Assembly: GCA_000799755.1 (NCBI GenBank)
Contig: JUHI01000017.1
Location: forward strand, 1 to 64,000
DNA from: Martinezella tropici
Lineage (GTDB): Bacteria > Pseudomonadota > Alphaproteobacteria > Rhizobiales > Rhizobiaceae
DNA length: 64,000 bases
Direction: 5' to 3'
Part shown: positions 1-9,846 of the stretch, piece after piece
Numbering within the stretch: position 1 is the first letter of the stretch
Layout of the letters: each line of letters opens with the position of its first letter
Position numbers and translations under genes: made by a program
The notes under the pieces: model-generated
Seen by the model: the letters and a program-made list of their open reading frames with translations, nothing else
What the model was told of the DNA's origin: nothing
Databases searched by the model: none

Positions 1-773
1 CATCTTCGCTTCCTTTGATAGAGCTACGATGAGCCGAAAATCCTCTCTTCTCAATTAAACCAATTCTGTCTCAAGGGCGCTGATGTCGGACAATTCAGCT
101 TGTTTACGACGTGCTCGCCAATCGTGCGCAGAACGAGCATATTGCCCCGGTCATCAATAAGCTCAAGAGCAAACAGCGGGACATCCGGCGGGTATTCGAT
201 CCCGCCGTCCAGGGGTCGCTCTTCCAATCGAATATCGTCGTCATCAATTTGAACGACGTGAATTTGGAAATGAAGAAGACGATTCCTCTGCTTGTGTGTC
301 GGCGCATCTACCAGGAACATAAGACCTCTTTTCAGGGAAAGACGCTCAACATCGTCATCGATGAAGCTCATAACATCCTTTCCACGGAGTCGTCGCGCGA
401 GACCGAGAGCTGGAAAGACTACCGTCTTGAAACTTTTGAAGAGATCATCAAGGAAGGCCGAAAATTCGGCGTCTTCGTAACGATAGCCAGTCAGCGACCA
501 AACGATATCTCTCCGACGATAACTTCACAGGCGCACAACTATTTCATTCATCGGCTGATAAATCAGAAAGACCTTCAATCGATCGCAAGCGCTGTGTCCT
601 ACATCGACGAATTGACCGAAGAGTCGATACCAACGTTGCCGACCGGCACCTGCATCTTCAGTGGAATGGCGGGCCAAATGCCGCTCAAGCTCGCGATAAA
701 GCCGCTAGAGAGCCACCTCCAGCCAAAGAGCACGACTCTGCGTTTCTCGTCCGTCATTGAGGCTGGAAACTGA
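1..773 (+). pseudogene. HerA/DUF87-type ATPase, decayed 3' part
   Basis: The longest intact frame starts at a GTG at 111 and gives 220 residues. It has a Walker B strand (IVIDEAHNIL) and the ASQRPNDIS segment typical of HerA-like hexameric translocases. Upstream, coding-like sequence continues in two other frames: IFASFDR from base 2, then SYDEPKILSSQLNQFCLKG to about base 98. Joining them needs a missing base near 20 and another near 99. After the second repair the text runs FSL-YDVLANRAQNE smoothly, so I read this as one gene with two single-base deletions that also runs off the left edge. The Walker A part is not in view. HerA-like ATPases work in DNA end processing and are also found in phage-defence cassettes; which applies here cannot be told. 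Confidence 0.6.
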
Positions 774-1107
774 ACGCAACTAAAGCCTCTGGTGTTCCAA
801 AATCCTGGGGCGGTTCAACAATAGTCCGTAACTCTAATCCATTCTGGACGAAATCCGCAGTGGCAGCTCAGTGAACCTAAGGAGACGTATTTATTAGGCT
901 GCATCTTCTCCAGAAGCATAGGCGAAAATTCTGAACTCATCGCCTGCGCATCCCAGTTGTTCAGGAGCGATGAGGAACGCCGCATACTGCTATGTGCGAT
1001 ATGCCCAAATCAAATGCCGCGAGTGGACCCAATCGCCCCGCGCAGGGACAAACCAAGCTGGCGAAATCACTGAGCGACGTTGTCGCCCGCAAATTATATC
1101 GAAAAAA
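774..1107. other. intergenic, nothing recognised
   Basis: These 334 bases lie between the HerA-like remnant and the 3' end of tRNA-Arg. No plausible gene, hairpin terminator or strong promoter was seen. If the remnant belongs to an element integrated at this tRNA, this stretch would be its end. Confidence 0.4.
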
Positions 1108-1184
1108 TGGCGACCCCTGCAGGATTCGAACCTGCGACCACATGCTTAGAAGGCAAGTGCTCTATCCAACTGAGCTAAGGGGCC
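1108..1184 (-). tRNA. tRNA-Arg (TCT)
   Basis: A 77-nt cloverleaf on the minus strand: a 7-bp acceptor stem with one G-U pair, D stem GCTC/GAGC, an anticodon loop CTTCTAA giving TCT, a T arm GCAGG-TTCGAAT-CCTGC, and an encoded CCA at 1108-1110. The anticodon stem has one T-T mismatch. Its 3' end faces the HerA-like remnant, which is the arrangement expected if the tRNA is an integration site. Confidence 0.95.
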
Positions 1185-1275
1185 GTAAGGCCTGGCCGCA
1201 CCTAGCGTGCGGCGGGCAACACATGCCTGAAACCGCCATCAAACTCAATGGCCGGCGTTCAATAAGTGGTGGGCT

Positions 1276-1581
1276 TCAGTGAGTCCAGGGCTGGATGCGG
1301 TTGAAGCGGAAATTGTCAGAATAGGACACCGTCTGCCGGATGGGGTCTTTCGGCGCAATGACACGATAGTCGATGCCTTCGCGCTTGGCGTAATCCTCGG
1401 CCTGTTCCTGCGTGTCGAAGGTCAGCTTGAGCTGCTGGCGCGTGTCGGCAGACGAGGTATAGCCCATGATCGGATCGATCTTGCGCGGCGTTTCCTGGTC
1501 GAACTCCAAAACCCAGAGATGGGTCTTGGCCTTGCCGGATTGCATGGCGGTCTTCGCGGGACGATAAATCTTGGCAGGCAT
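1276..1581 (-). CDS. NDUFS4-like NADH dehydrogenase (complex I) accessory subunit
   Basis: This 101-residue protein matches the ETC complex I conserved-region family, the bacterial relatives of the 18-kDa mitochondrial subunit NDUFS4. Recognisable parts are the N-terminal AKIYRPAKTAMQSG, the central WVLEF, and the C-terminal LKLTFDTQEQAEDYAKREGI ending in NRIQPW. In alphaproteobacteria the subunit sits at the matrix-arm edge of complex I near the NADH module. The gene stands alone, 91 bases from tRNA-Arg, far from any nuo operon. Length is normal for the bacterial form. The family call is confident; the role in this strain is inferred. Confidence 0.88.
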   Translation of the reverse strand: MPAKIYRPAKTAMQSGKAKTHLWVLEFDQETPRKIDPIMGYTSSADTRQQLKLTFDTQEQAEDYAKREGIDYRVIAPKDPIRQTVSYSDNFRFNRIQPWTH

Positions 1582-1960
1582 TGCTGCAGCGCCTCCGAAT
1601 AAAGCGGGAGCGACCCGCCTTTGTGCTTCACTTATCTTGCCTCAACCCTTGCAGGTCGAGTGCATCTCGGATTTGCTTAGCTGCGAATCCCTTGGTTTTC
1701 AAGCAAAAAGGCAGCCGAAAATCGCCGGAGTTCGGCTGAAGGAACAGGCTTCAGACGAATGGTGAAACAGGGAGCCCGATACTCGCAAGATACCGGCATC
1801 AGGCAGCATTAAGACGAGAGAATCGCATCATTCTCGGACACTCGGCCCGCAAGGCCGCGGTTGGAGCGGCCTGGTAAACCGTGATTGAGTTGTCACGCCT
1901 GGTGTCACGCGACAGCCCGCCTCCATTCCTATAAGCAACATTCCGCGTTTGCAGTAGGAT
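1582..1960. other. intergenic, no clear gene
   Basis: This stretch of 379 bases lies upstream of the minus-strand NDUFS4-like gene and should hold its promoter. I saw no convincing coding frame, tRNA or terminator. Confidence 0.4.
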
Positions 1961-2206
1961 CTATGGGAGCGATATGATGTCGACTTCGGTGCTGATTGTT
2001 TTGACGGCGTCTTCCGCTTTGGCGACGCTTGGCCTCATAGCCTTGCAGTTCCTCCACTGATTCTCGAAGACGATGCCAGCCCCGGCATGAGTTTGCCCAA
2101 CGCCTTTGATGTTTTCCGGAACGCCCCTACACGCTTCGCTTTGAACTGGACCAAGAGAACCAGCAGCTTCTAAGATGGGAGCGATGCGTTCCAGCGGGCA
2201 CGGCAT
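1961..2206 (-). CDS. possible small protein, 81 aa, unknown
   Basis: An ATG at 2206 is preceded by a near-perfect Shine-Dalgarno (AGGAGGG) seven bases upstream, which is the main reason to list it. The protein starts MPCPLERIAPILEA, is soluble by appearance, has two Cys and no signal peptide or membrane segment, and resembles nothing I know. It overlaps, on the opposite strand, another small candidate at 1974-2060, and the two are unlikely both to be real. The ribosome binding site favours this one. Confidence 0.35.
   Translation of the reverse strand: MPCPLERIAPILEAAGSLGPVQSEACRGVPENIKGVGQTHAGAGIVFENQWRNCKAMRPSVAKAEDAVKTISTEVDIISLP
1974..2060 (+). CDS. possible 28-aa hydrophobic peptide
   Basis: ATG-ATG at 1974 follows GGGAG by four bases and opens a 28-residue frame, nearly all hydrophobic, of the kind seen in single-span small membrane proteins (LIVLTASSALATLGLIALQF core). 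It overlaps the 81-residue candidate on the other strand. Evidence is only composition and a fair ribosome binding site. Confidence 0.25.
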   Translation: MMSTSVLIVLTASSALATLGLIALQFLH

Positions 2207-2269
2207 CGAATAGCCCTCCTGACGCCGTCGCCTGACGTCGCTACGCCCCACCATCGCCGGAGTTCGTTT

Positions 2270-2875
2270 GTGATCCAGATTTCGCCTGTCAGCGTGTCCC
2301 TTGCGGAAGCCCTTATCGATGATCCCTTCTACCGCGCCGTCACGGTCGAATCGGGCGCGGACGAAGGGAAAAGACAAGCAGTTCTCGCACGCTATTTCGA
2401 TCTGGCGATCATCGAAGCGCAAGGGATAGGCGAAGTGCACTATGCCGACGCCGACGGTGCCGCCATATGGCATACCAATGAAGCGAGCGCCAACGATTCC
2501 GCACGATATATTGCCGCCCGCAAGCATGCGTTGGCGGAGTTGCTGGGAAGAGCAGGATTCGATGCCTATCTGCAGATTTCCGAATCCATGGCGACCGAAG
2601 TCCCTCCTCATCTTGCCAATGCCTGGTATCTATCGATCCTCGGCGTGCGGCCGGCGGCACGCGGACGGAGACTGGCGCAACGCCTGATCGAATTGACTGT
2701 GAACCGGGCGGACCGACAGGGGGCGACCTGCTTTTTGGAGACCTTCAATCCGCTCAGCCTGTCCTTCTATCGACGACTCGGCTTCCACGAAGAGATCCGT
2801 TGCCTTGAAAAGGTGACGGGGCGAGATTACTGGATACTCGCAAGGCTGCCGCTTTCGCCGGCTGACAACGATTGA
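2270..2875 (+). CDS. GNAT-family N-acetyltransferase
   Basis: A 201-residue protein starting at GTG 2270. The acetyl-CoA binding motif A is visible near residues 126-140 (LGVRPAARGRRLAQRLIE), followed by the conserved C-terminal FYRRLGF. The middle of the protein is long for a minimal GNAT. The family transfers acetyl from acetyl-CoA to an amine, but the substrate cannot be told from sequence. The downstream neighbour is tRNA-Pro on the other strand, so there is no operon context. Confidence 0.75.
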   Translation: MIQISPVSVSLAEALIDDPFYRAVTVESGADEGKRQAVLARYFDLAIIEAQGIGEVHYADADGAAIWHTNEASANDSARYIAARKHALAELLGRAGFDAYLQISESMATEVPPHLANAWYLSILGVRPAARGRRLAQRLIELTVNRADRQGATCFLETFNPLSLSFYRRLGFHEEIRCLEKVTGRDYWILARLPLSPADND

Positions 2876-2976
2876 CGGATGCAAGCCGCGACCGCGAAAG
2901 TCGCCGAACAGTCCACAGCGCGCAATCGCCATTGCTGCCGTTCGAAAGACTGAAATTTCGGGATGATTTCAATTGA

Positions 2977-3053
<77 letters not shown>

Positions 3054-3201
3054 TACCGTCGGCACGATCGCCAAAACGCGATCTCCACCTCAGTTCCGCA
3101 CCGCCAACACACGACCCTGCGGAACGAGTGGGGAGATACACGGTTCATCTCCCCGCTGCAACAGATAAAATCTTGTCGGGCGGATCTTCCCCGAGGAAAA
3201 T

Positions 3202-3714
3202 CTAGTTGCCGAGCTTTGCCTTGATGGTGGCGCTCGTCACCTTGTCGCCAACGGCAAGGCCGAGTTTCTTGACCACTCCGCCGTTCAGCTCGATGACATA
3301 GGCGACCGGCCCGTCGGAGCTGATGATCGTCTCGGAATAGGGCACGGCGTTTTCCTGGATGTGGGTAACGACACCCTTCTGATCCAGAAAGAGCATGTCG
3401 AGCGACAGCTTGGTGTTCTTCATCCACATCATGACGGGCCGCGGCGTGCCGAAATCAAACAGCATGCCGTGATCGGCCGGCATCTTGTCGCGATACATCA
3501 GGCCGTATTCGAGCTGCGGCGCCGTCAGCGCCAGTTCCACGGTGAATTTATGAAGCTTGCCGTCGGGCGATGCGATCGAAAGCGGTTCCGAATCGAAGGT
3601 CATCGACTGCTGCTCTGCCGCCTGCGCCGCGAAGAAAGAGGGAGCGATCGCCCCAACGAGAAAAAGCGCCAAGATGGCGCTTTTCAAAACTTTGAGAAAC
3701 ATGTCTCTCTTCAT
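3202..3714 (-). CDS. DUF192 secreted protein
   Basis: This 170-residue protein has a Sec signal peptide (residues 1-33, ending AAQAAE) and one DUF192 domain. Family marks are YGLMYRDKMPADHGMLFDF, MMWMKNTKLSLDMLFLD and the C-terminal VIELNGG. The function of DUF192 is unknown; members are small periplasmic or exported beta-rich proteins. The ATG at 3714 is the first Met with a signal peptide after it, and it lies one base after the stop of the cold-shock gene, so the two are almost surely co-transcribed. Confidence 0.88.
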   Translation of the reverse strand: MKRDMFLKVLKSAILALFLVGAIAPSFFAAQAAEQQSMTFDSEPLSIASPDGKLHKFTVELALTAPQLEYGLMYRDKMPADHGMLFDFGTPRPVMMWMKNTKLSLDMLFLDQKGVVTHIQENAVPYSETIISSDGPVAYVIELNGGVVKKLGLAVGDKVTSATIKAKLGN

Positions 3715-3715
3715 G

Positions 3716-4294
3716 TCAGTGCGGCCGCGTGACCGGGCTCGGTGCGTCCGGATGGATTTCCGCCGCCATGAGGCCTTTCTCGCCTGGCCCGAAGCGGACA
3801 AGAACCACCTGCCCCGGCCGCAGTTCGGCCAGACCGAAGCGACGCAGCGTTTCCATATGCACGAAGATGTCCTCGGTGCCCTCGCCACGCGTCAGGAAGC
3901 CGAAGCCCTTGGTGCGGTTGAACCACTTCACCAGCGCGCGCTCCAGACCGCTCGTCGCCGTCACCTGCACATGCGTGCGCACCGGCGGCATCTGCGAGGG
4001 GTGCACTGCGGTCGATTGATCCATGGAGAGGATCTTGAAAGCCTGATAGCCACGCTCCCGGCGCTGGATCAGCGCGACGATGCGGGTTCCTTCGAGAATC
4101 GTCTGATAGCCGTCTCGGCGCAGGCACGTCACATGCAGCAACACATCCTGCATGCCGTTGTCAGGCACGATGAAACCGAACCCTTTAGCGACATCGAACC
4201 ACTTGACGACGCCTGAGATTTCGATGAGCTCGACGGTATCGCCGGACATCTCCTCGAAGTCTTCAACTCCCTTCGATGAAATTCTGTCACCCAT
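3716..4294 (-). CDS. double cold-shock domain protein
   Basis: A 192-residue protein with two cold-shock domains in tandem. The first has KWFDVAKGFGFI (about residues 30-41) and the second KWFNRTKGFGFL (about 122-133). These RNP1-like aromatic patches bind single-stranded nucleic acid. Single-domain CspA proteins have about 70 residues, so this is the duplicated form common in alphaproteobacteria. An in-frame GTG lies nine codons upstream at 4321, but AGGG 11 bases before the ATG at 4294 supports the shorter form. The DUF192 gene follows after one base. Confidence 0.88.
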   Translation of the reverse strand: MGDRISSKGVEDFEEMSGDTVELIEISGVVKWFDVAKGFGFIVPDNGMQDVLLHVTCLRRDGYQTILEGTRIVALIQRRERGYQAFKILSMDQSTAVHPSQMPPVRTHVQVTATSGLERALVKWFNRTKGFGFLTRGEGTEDIFVHMETLRRFGLAELRPGQVVLVRFGPGEKGLMAAEIHPDAPSPVTRPH

Positions 4295-4355
4295 CCTAGC
4301 CAGCCCTCGATTACGCGTCACACTGTTACGGTTAACTGATTCCCTGATAGCAAGA

Positions 4356-4371
4356 TTAACATCTTGGTAAC
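4356..4371 (+). promoter_or_regulatory. possible CtrA-type site
   Basis: TTAA-N7-GTAAC differs by one base from the CtrA consensus TTAA-N7-TTAAC. It lies about 60 bases upstream of the cold-shock gene and about 120 bases upstream of glyoxalase I. A chance match is quite possible in this AT-rich spacer. Confidence 0.2.
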
Positions 4372-4491
4372 GGAAAAGCGCAAGTCCTAGTTTTCGTTTA
4401 TTCCCACCCTAAGATTATTGCTCCAAGACTTGCGCGAAGCTGGTGCTTCGATCGAAGATCCGCCCGGCTCAACATTAAGAGAGGAAATAGA

Positions 4492-4932
4492 ATGCGTTAT
4501 CTCCATACGATGGTTCGCGTCACCGATCTCGACGCCTCGTTGCATTTTTATAGCACCCTATTCGGGCTTGTCGAAACCCGCCGCTACGAAAACGAGAAAG
4601 GTCGTTATACGCTCGTTTTCCTTGCAGCCGCCGAGGATGCCGAATCATCCCGCAGCAATGGCGCCCCCAGCCTCGAACTGACCTACAACTGGGACCCCGA
4701 AGAATATAGCGGAGGACGCAGCTTCGGCCACCTCGCCTATGAGGTCGACGACATCTACGCGACCTGCCAGAAGTTGATGGACAACGGTATCACCATCAAT
4801 CGCCCGCCGCGCGACGGCCACATGGCATTCGTGCGCTCTCCGGACGGCATTTCCATCGAGATCCTGCAGAAGGGCGCCAATCTCGCCTCTGCCGAGCCAT
4901 GGGCTTCCATGTCCAATACCGGCTCCTGGTAA
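4492..4932 (+). CDS. gloA: lactoylglutathione lyase (glyoxalase I)
   Basis: This 146-residue vicinal-oxygen-chelate enzyme isomerises the methylglyoxal-glutathione hemithioacetal to S-lactoylglutathione, clearing methylglyoxal in the cytosol. Visible family marks are MRYLHTMVRVTDLDASLHFY at the N-terminus (metal-ligand His 5), LELTYNW with its Glu, GFGHLAYEV-like GRSFGHLAYEVDD (His), and DGISIEIL (Glu). All four metal ligands appear present. The length equals that of typical GloA. GAGAGGAAATAGA precedes the ATG. It stands alone, divergent from the cold-shock gene. Confidence 0.93.
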   Translation: MRYLHTMVRVTDLDASLHFYSTLFGLVETRRYENEKGRYTLVFLAAAEDAESSRSNGAPSLELTYNWDPEEYSGGRSFGHLAYEVDDIYATCQKLMDNGITINRPPRDGHMAFVRSPDGISIEILQKGANLASAEPWASMSNTGSW

Positions 4933-5142
4933 GCGCAAGGCGCAAGCTTTCGCGAGGCTTACGGCACGCGCGGAGCCATCCGTTTCGCGCTTGCCGCCCA
5001 TGCCCATCCTCCGGCATGCTTGGACGACTCGAAGCATCATGCATCGGATATCGCGCGGCCATCGTTCCCAGTCGGCGCGTGCGGTATCGTCGTCCCTCGC
5101 AGGAGGCCGTTCCGATGCAGACCTTTTTGCAGGGAACGTCCT

Positions 5143-5937
5143 ATGTGCGATCAAAAGATTTTATACGGCAGGAACACGCTCGCAAGCACAATCGCCGTCC
5201 TCGCCTCATTTGTGATGATTACGGGCTGTGCAACCACAGCAAAAAAGCCGCCCGAGGTATCGCAAGCCGCGCCTGCTGTGCCGATGACCGCAGCCGAACA
5301 ACTCGCGGCAGACATGAACAGCAAGGCCGACGCCCGTCGGCGCAAGGGCGATGTCGCCTATCGCGACCCGATGGTGCACAGCGTCAACGGCACGCGCCAG
5401 CAGATCGTTGCCCAGCAGAACCAGGCATTCTATCAGGCCCCTGGGCCCGTGGCTCCCACGGATGGGCAAACAGGTATTGCCGGCCTCGTCACACAGCCGA
5501 CCGCCGTCAATGCGAACAGAAGCAGCATCTTTTCCGCACCGCCGCCCATCGCCGTCAATCCGGATGGGACGCTCGCCAGCGCCCAGCCTGACGGCGGCCA
5601 GACCATCACGCCGATGATGCGCAGCGTCTACAGCACGCCGCCGGCTGCGATGCAGGCAGCCGCTCCACAAACGACGGCGGCGCCCGTGCCGAGTGTACGC
5701 ACGTCTGCCGAGATGCTGCCGCCACCCGTCATCCGTCATGCGACCTCGCCCGCAGCGGCTTCGCCGCAGCCGATCGCGCAGGTAACGGCGTCGGGTGTCG
5801 CGGCAACGCCGAATCCGAACGTCCACGAATTAAACGGTAGACAGGCGGCCGCCTTGGCGCAGTTCATCGCGTCGAAAAACCAGCCGCAGAACGGCAAGCT
5901 GATGGTGCAGCCGGTGCCGGGCGCAAACGGCGAGTAA
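5143..5937 (+). CDS. Pro/Ala-rich lipoprotein, unknown function
   Basis: A 264-residue protein with a short charged N-terminus, a hydrophobic stretch and the lipobox ITGC (Cys at residue 29), so lipid attachment is expected. The rest is low-complexity, rich in Pro, Ala, Gln and Thr, with no enzyme motif. AGGGAA eight bases before the ATG at 5143 fixes this start, although the frame is open further upstream. Function is unknown; such proteins are often linked to the rhizobial outer membrane or periplasm. Confidence 0.75.
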   Translation: MCDQKILYGRNTLASTIAVLASFVMITGCATTAKKPPEVSQAAPAVPMTAAEQLAADMNSKADARRRKGDVAYRDPMVHSVNGTRQQIVAQQNQAFYQAPGPVAPTDGQTGIAGLVTQPTAVNANRSSIFSAPPPIAVNPDGTLASAQPDGGQTITPMMRSVYSTPPAAMQAAAPQTTAAPVPSVRTSAEMLPPPVIRHATSPAAASPQPIAQVTASGVAATPNPNVHELNGRQAAALAQFIASKNQPQNGKLMVQPVPGANGE

Positions 5938-6060
5938 AAAGCCCGCGTTTCCAGGGATTCTTCAATGTCGCCGGCAAGAGCCTGTTAAGGCTCACTTATT
6001 CGGGGCCGGCGGCGGTTTCACTCATCTGTCATTTTTTCCACAAAAAAGCAAAATTGCCGC

Positions 6061-6089
6061 TTGCAGGAATGAAATCACCCCGCTATAAG
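6061..6089 (+). promoter_or_regulatory. promoter of first tRNA-Glu
   Basis: -35 TTGCAG (6061-6066), 17-base spacer, -10 TATAAG (6084-6089). A CCGCTTGC block around the -35 is shared with the next two promoters. The tRNA begins 21 bases after the -10. Confidence 0.7.
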
Positions 6090-6110
6090 CGCGCCACACA
6101 ACAGCTGCAC

Positions 6111-6185
6111 GCGCCCTTCGTCTATCGGTTAGGACGACAGATTTTCATTCTGTAAAGAGGGGTTCGACTCCCCTAGGGCGTGCCA
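6111..6185 (+). tRNA. tRNA-Glu (TTC), copy 1
   Basis: 75 nt with GCGCCCT acceptor arm, anticodon loop TTTTCAT (TTC), T arm GGGG-TTCGACT-CCCC and encoded CCA. Identical to copy 3; differs from copy 2 by one base. Confidence 0.97.
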
Positions 6186-6225
6186 CTGTTGTTCTTCTCT
6201 CCAATCAATTCGATTAGGCTACCGC

Positions 6226-6254
6226 TTGCGGACGCAATAGGTTATTCCTATCTA
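6226..6254 (+). promoter_or_regulatory. promoter of second tRNA-Glu
   Basis: -35 TTGCGG (6226-6231), 17-base spacer, weaker -10 TATCTA (6249-6254), with the same CCGCTTGC block as the flanking copies. Confidence 0.55.
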
Positions 6255-6267
6255 CGCTTCGCAGTAT

Positions 6268-6342
6268 GCGCCCTTCGTCTATCGGTTAGGACGACAGATT
6301 CTCATTCTGTAAAGAGGGGTTCGACTCCCCTAGGGCGTGCCA
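6268..6342 (+). tRNA. tRNA-Glu (CTC), copy 2
   Basis: 75 nt, identical to copies 1 and 3 except one T-to-C change at anticodon position 34, turning TTC into CTC. It would read GAG codons only. Confidence 0.96.
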
Positions 6343-6417
6343 ACCGCGTGGCTCAACGTTTTCCACAAGCACCTCGAAAAATCTTCGCCTAGTTATGGAT
6401 TTTTCTCGATTTTCCGC

Positions 6418-6446
6418 TTGCGGGAACAAAAGGTGCTGACTATAAG
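6418..6446 (+). promoter_or_regulatory. promoter of third tRNA-Glu
   Basis: -35 TTGCGG (6418-6423), 17-base spacer, -10 TATAAG (6441-6446), followed by GGGCGCCACA much like the sequence after the first promoter. Confidence 0.7.
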
Positions 6447-6459
6447 GGCGCCACAGCAC

Positions 6460-6534
6460 GCGCCCTTCGTCTATCGGTTAGGACGACAGATTTTCATTCT
6501 GTAAAGAGGGGTTCGACTCCCCTAGGGCGTGCCA
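6460..6534 (+). tRNA. tRNA-Glu (TTC), copy 3
   Basis: 75 nt, base-for-base the same as copy 1, with encoded CCA at the end. Confidence 0.97.
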
Positions 6535-6610
6535 CTGTCTTTCCCCTTGAAACTATTGATTTGTTTCGCAAAGCGGCATTTCGCTGATGCGGTATCGGCT
6601 GTGATTTACT

Positions 6611-8416
6611 TCACGGAGCTTTGGCGGCGTCCGTAACGCGAAGCTGCACGCGGCGGCTTCCCTGCCAGTGATCCGCGCCGAGCGTGCCGGCGACATGGAT
6701 CTGCGCGCCGCGGGAGGACATCAGCAGTTCGCCGAGCGGCGTCTCCGCTGCGCGGAAGGCAATACCGTCAACCCGGCCGCCGTCCATCGACTCCAGTGTA
6801 ATCTTGATATGCGACTGGCCGACGAGGCGGGAATCGCGCAGCCTGTGGCTCGGAAGCGCGAAGACGGGCTGCGGATGGCCTGAGCCATAGGGACCGGCCG
6901 TCTCGAGCCTGTCGATCAGCTCCACGGTCGCGCCGCTAGCGCCGAGCGCGCCGTCGATCTTCAGGGTTTCGTTGGCGACGAGCCCGGCCACCTGCTTCTC
7001 CGCCTTCTCGGTAAAGAAGGCACGAAGCTTGCCAAGATTGCTTCGCTCCACCGTCAGGCCGGCCGCCATGGCGTGGCCGCCACCCTTGACCAGCAGACCG
7101 GCGTCGACAGCCGCGCGAACCATGCGGCCCATGTCGAAGCCATTGATGGAGCGACCGGAGCCGGTGCCCTTTCCCGTCGGATCGAAGGCAATGGCGAAGG
7201 CCGGCCGGCGGAACTTGTCCTTGAGGCGCGAGGCGATCAGGCCGACGATTCCCGGATGCCAATTCTCGCGTGCCGTGATGATAACGGAGGCGCCGTCGCC
7301 ATTGCCATATTCCGCCAGCGCCTCGCCTTCGGCCTCATGCAGCATGGCGGCCTCCATGGCCTGGCGTTCACGATTGAGCTCGTCGAGCTTTGCGGCGATC
7401 GTATCCGCTTCGCCGGTATCCTCCAGCGTCAGGAGGCGCGCGCCAAGCGCGGCATCGCCGATACGACCGCCGGCGTTGATGCGCGGACCGATGAGGAAGC
7501 CGAAATGATAGGGCGTGACGGGGCCAGCGAGCCCCGCCTTGCGAAAGAGAGCTGCGAGCCCGAGATTGCCCTGATGACGTGCAGCAATCAGTCCCTTGAC
7601 GACATAGGCGCGGTTGAGACCCTTCAGCGGTACGACATCGCAAACGGTCGCCAGTGCGACGATATCGAGCCAGGCGAGCAGGTCGATCGATCGCACACGA
7701 GAATCGCCCGCCTCGCGCAACAGCCGCAGGGCCGCGACCAGAACCATGAAGACGACGCCGGCGGCACAGAGATGCCCCTGCCCCGACAGATCGTCCTCGC
7801 GGTTCGGATTGACCAGCGCATGGCATGGCGGCAGTTCGTGCGCCACCTGATGGTGATCGATGACGACAACGTCGATGCCCCGCGCCTTCGCCACCTCTAG
7901 CGATTCGAAGCTGGTGGAGCCGCAATCGACCGTCACGATCAGCGTCGCGCCGTTATCGATGAGCTGACCGATGGCAGTGGGATTGGGGCCGTAGCCTTCG
8001 AAGATGCGATCAGGAATATAGATGCTGGCGGTAACGCCGAAATGCGTGAGGAAGCGATAGAGCAGCGCCGACGAGGCGGCGCCGTCGACATCGTAGTCGC
8101 CGAAGATCGCGACGGTCTCGCCCTTCTTGATCGCATGCAGGAGACGCCTTGCCGCCTTCTCGCAATCGGTCAGCAGATGCGGGTCCGGCATGAGGCCGCG
8201 AATGGTCGGATCGAGAAAGGCCATCGCTTCGTCTTGTCCGACGCCGCGTCCAGCAAGCACGCGGGCGATCAGCTCCGGCAGGCCATGCGTCTGCGCAATG
8301 GCGAGCGCCCTGTTCTGTCCGGCCTGATCGAGCCGGGATACCCAGCGATTGCCTGATACCGAGCGCTCGACATTGAGAAACGCCCGCTGAACTGGATCGA
8401 CCGGTTGCTCCACCAT
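6611..8416 (-). CDS. recJ: single-stranded-DNA-specific exonuclease RecJ
   Basis: This 601-residue 5'-3' single-strand exonuclease acts in recombination (RecF pathway) and mismatch repair in the cytosol. The DHH phosphoesterase core is clear: GDYDVDG at 106-112, VTVDCGS near 161-167, DHH at 187-189. The DHHA1 part carries WHPGIVG at 386-392 and GGGH at 445-448. GPRINAGGR lies between them. Length is close to the E. coli enzyme (577). The ATG at 8416 gives a normal N-terminus. The minus-strand gene hom lies 53 bases upstream and probably shares its transcript. Confidence 0.96.
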   Translation of the reverse strand: MVEQPVDPVQRAFLNVERSVSGNRWVSRLDQAGQNRALAIAQTHGLPELIARVLAGRGVGQDEAMAFLDPTIRGLMPDPHLLTDCEKAARRLLHAIKKGETVAIFGDYDVDGAASSALLYRFLTHFGVTASIYIPDRIFEGYGPNPTAIGQLIDNGATLIVTVDCGSTSFESLEVAKARGIDVVVIDHHQVAHELPPCHALVNPNREDDLSGQGHLCAAGVVFMVLVAALRLLREAGDSRVRSIDLLAWLDIVALATVCDVVPLKGLNRAYVVKGLIAARHQGNLGLAALFRKAGLAGPVTPYHFGFLIGPRINAGGRIGDAALGARLLTLEDTGEADTIAAKLDELNRERQAMEAAMLHEAEGEALAEYGNGDGASVIITARENWHPGIVGLIASRLKDKFRRPAFAIAFDPTGKGTGSGRSINGFDMGRMVRAAVDAGLLVKGGGHAMAAGLTVERSNLGKLRAFFTEKAEKQVAGLVANETLKIDGALGASGATVELIDRLETAGPYGSGHPQPVFALPSHRLRDSRLVGQSHIKITLESMDGGRVDGIAFRAAETPLGELLMSSRGAQIHVAGTLGADHWQGSRRVQLRVTDAAKAP

Positions 8417-8469
8417 CTCTCCCGGAATTTGAGGGCGGCGTCCTTGCGAGACGCGCCGCCGCTGTCAGC

Positions 8470-9789
<1,320 letters not shown>

Positions 9790-9846
9790 GGAAATTTCCT
9801 GATCAGTATGGGGAACGGCAGCCACCGAAGCGGCTGCCGCGCGATA

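Noticed and set aside
992..1282. Frames reading through tRNA genes (also near 2963, 21432, 59385 and 63044)
   Set aside because: Typical false ORFs that translate tRNA T-arm sequence (PCRIRTCD, ERFELP, RNRTGVQ).
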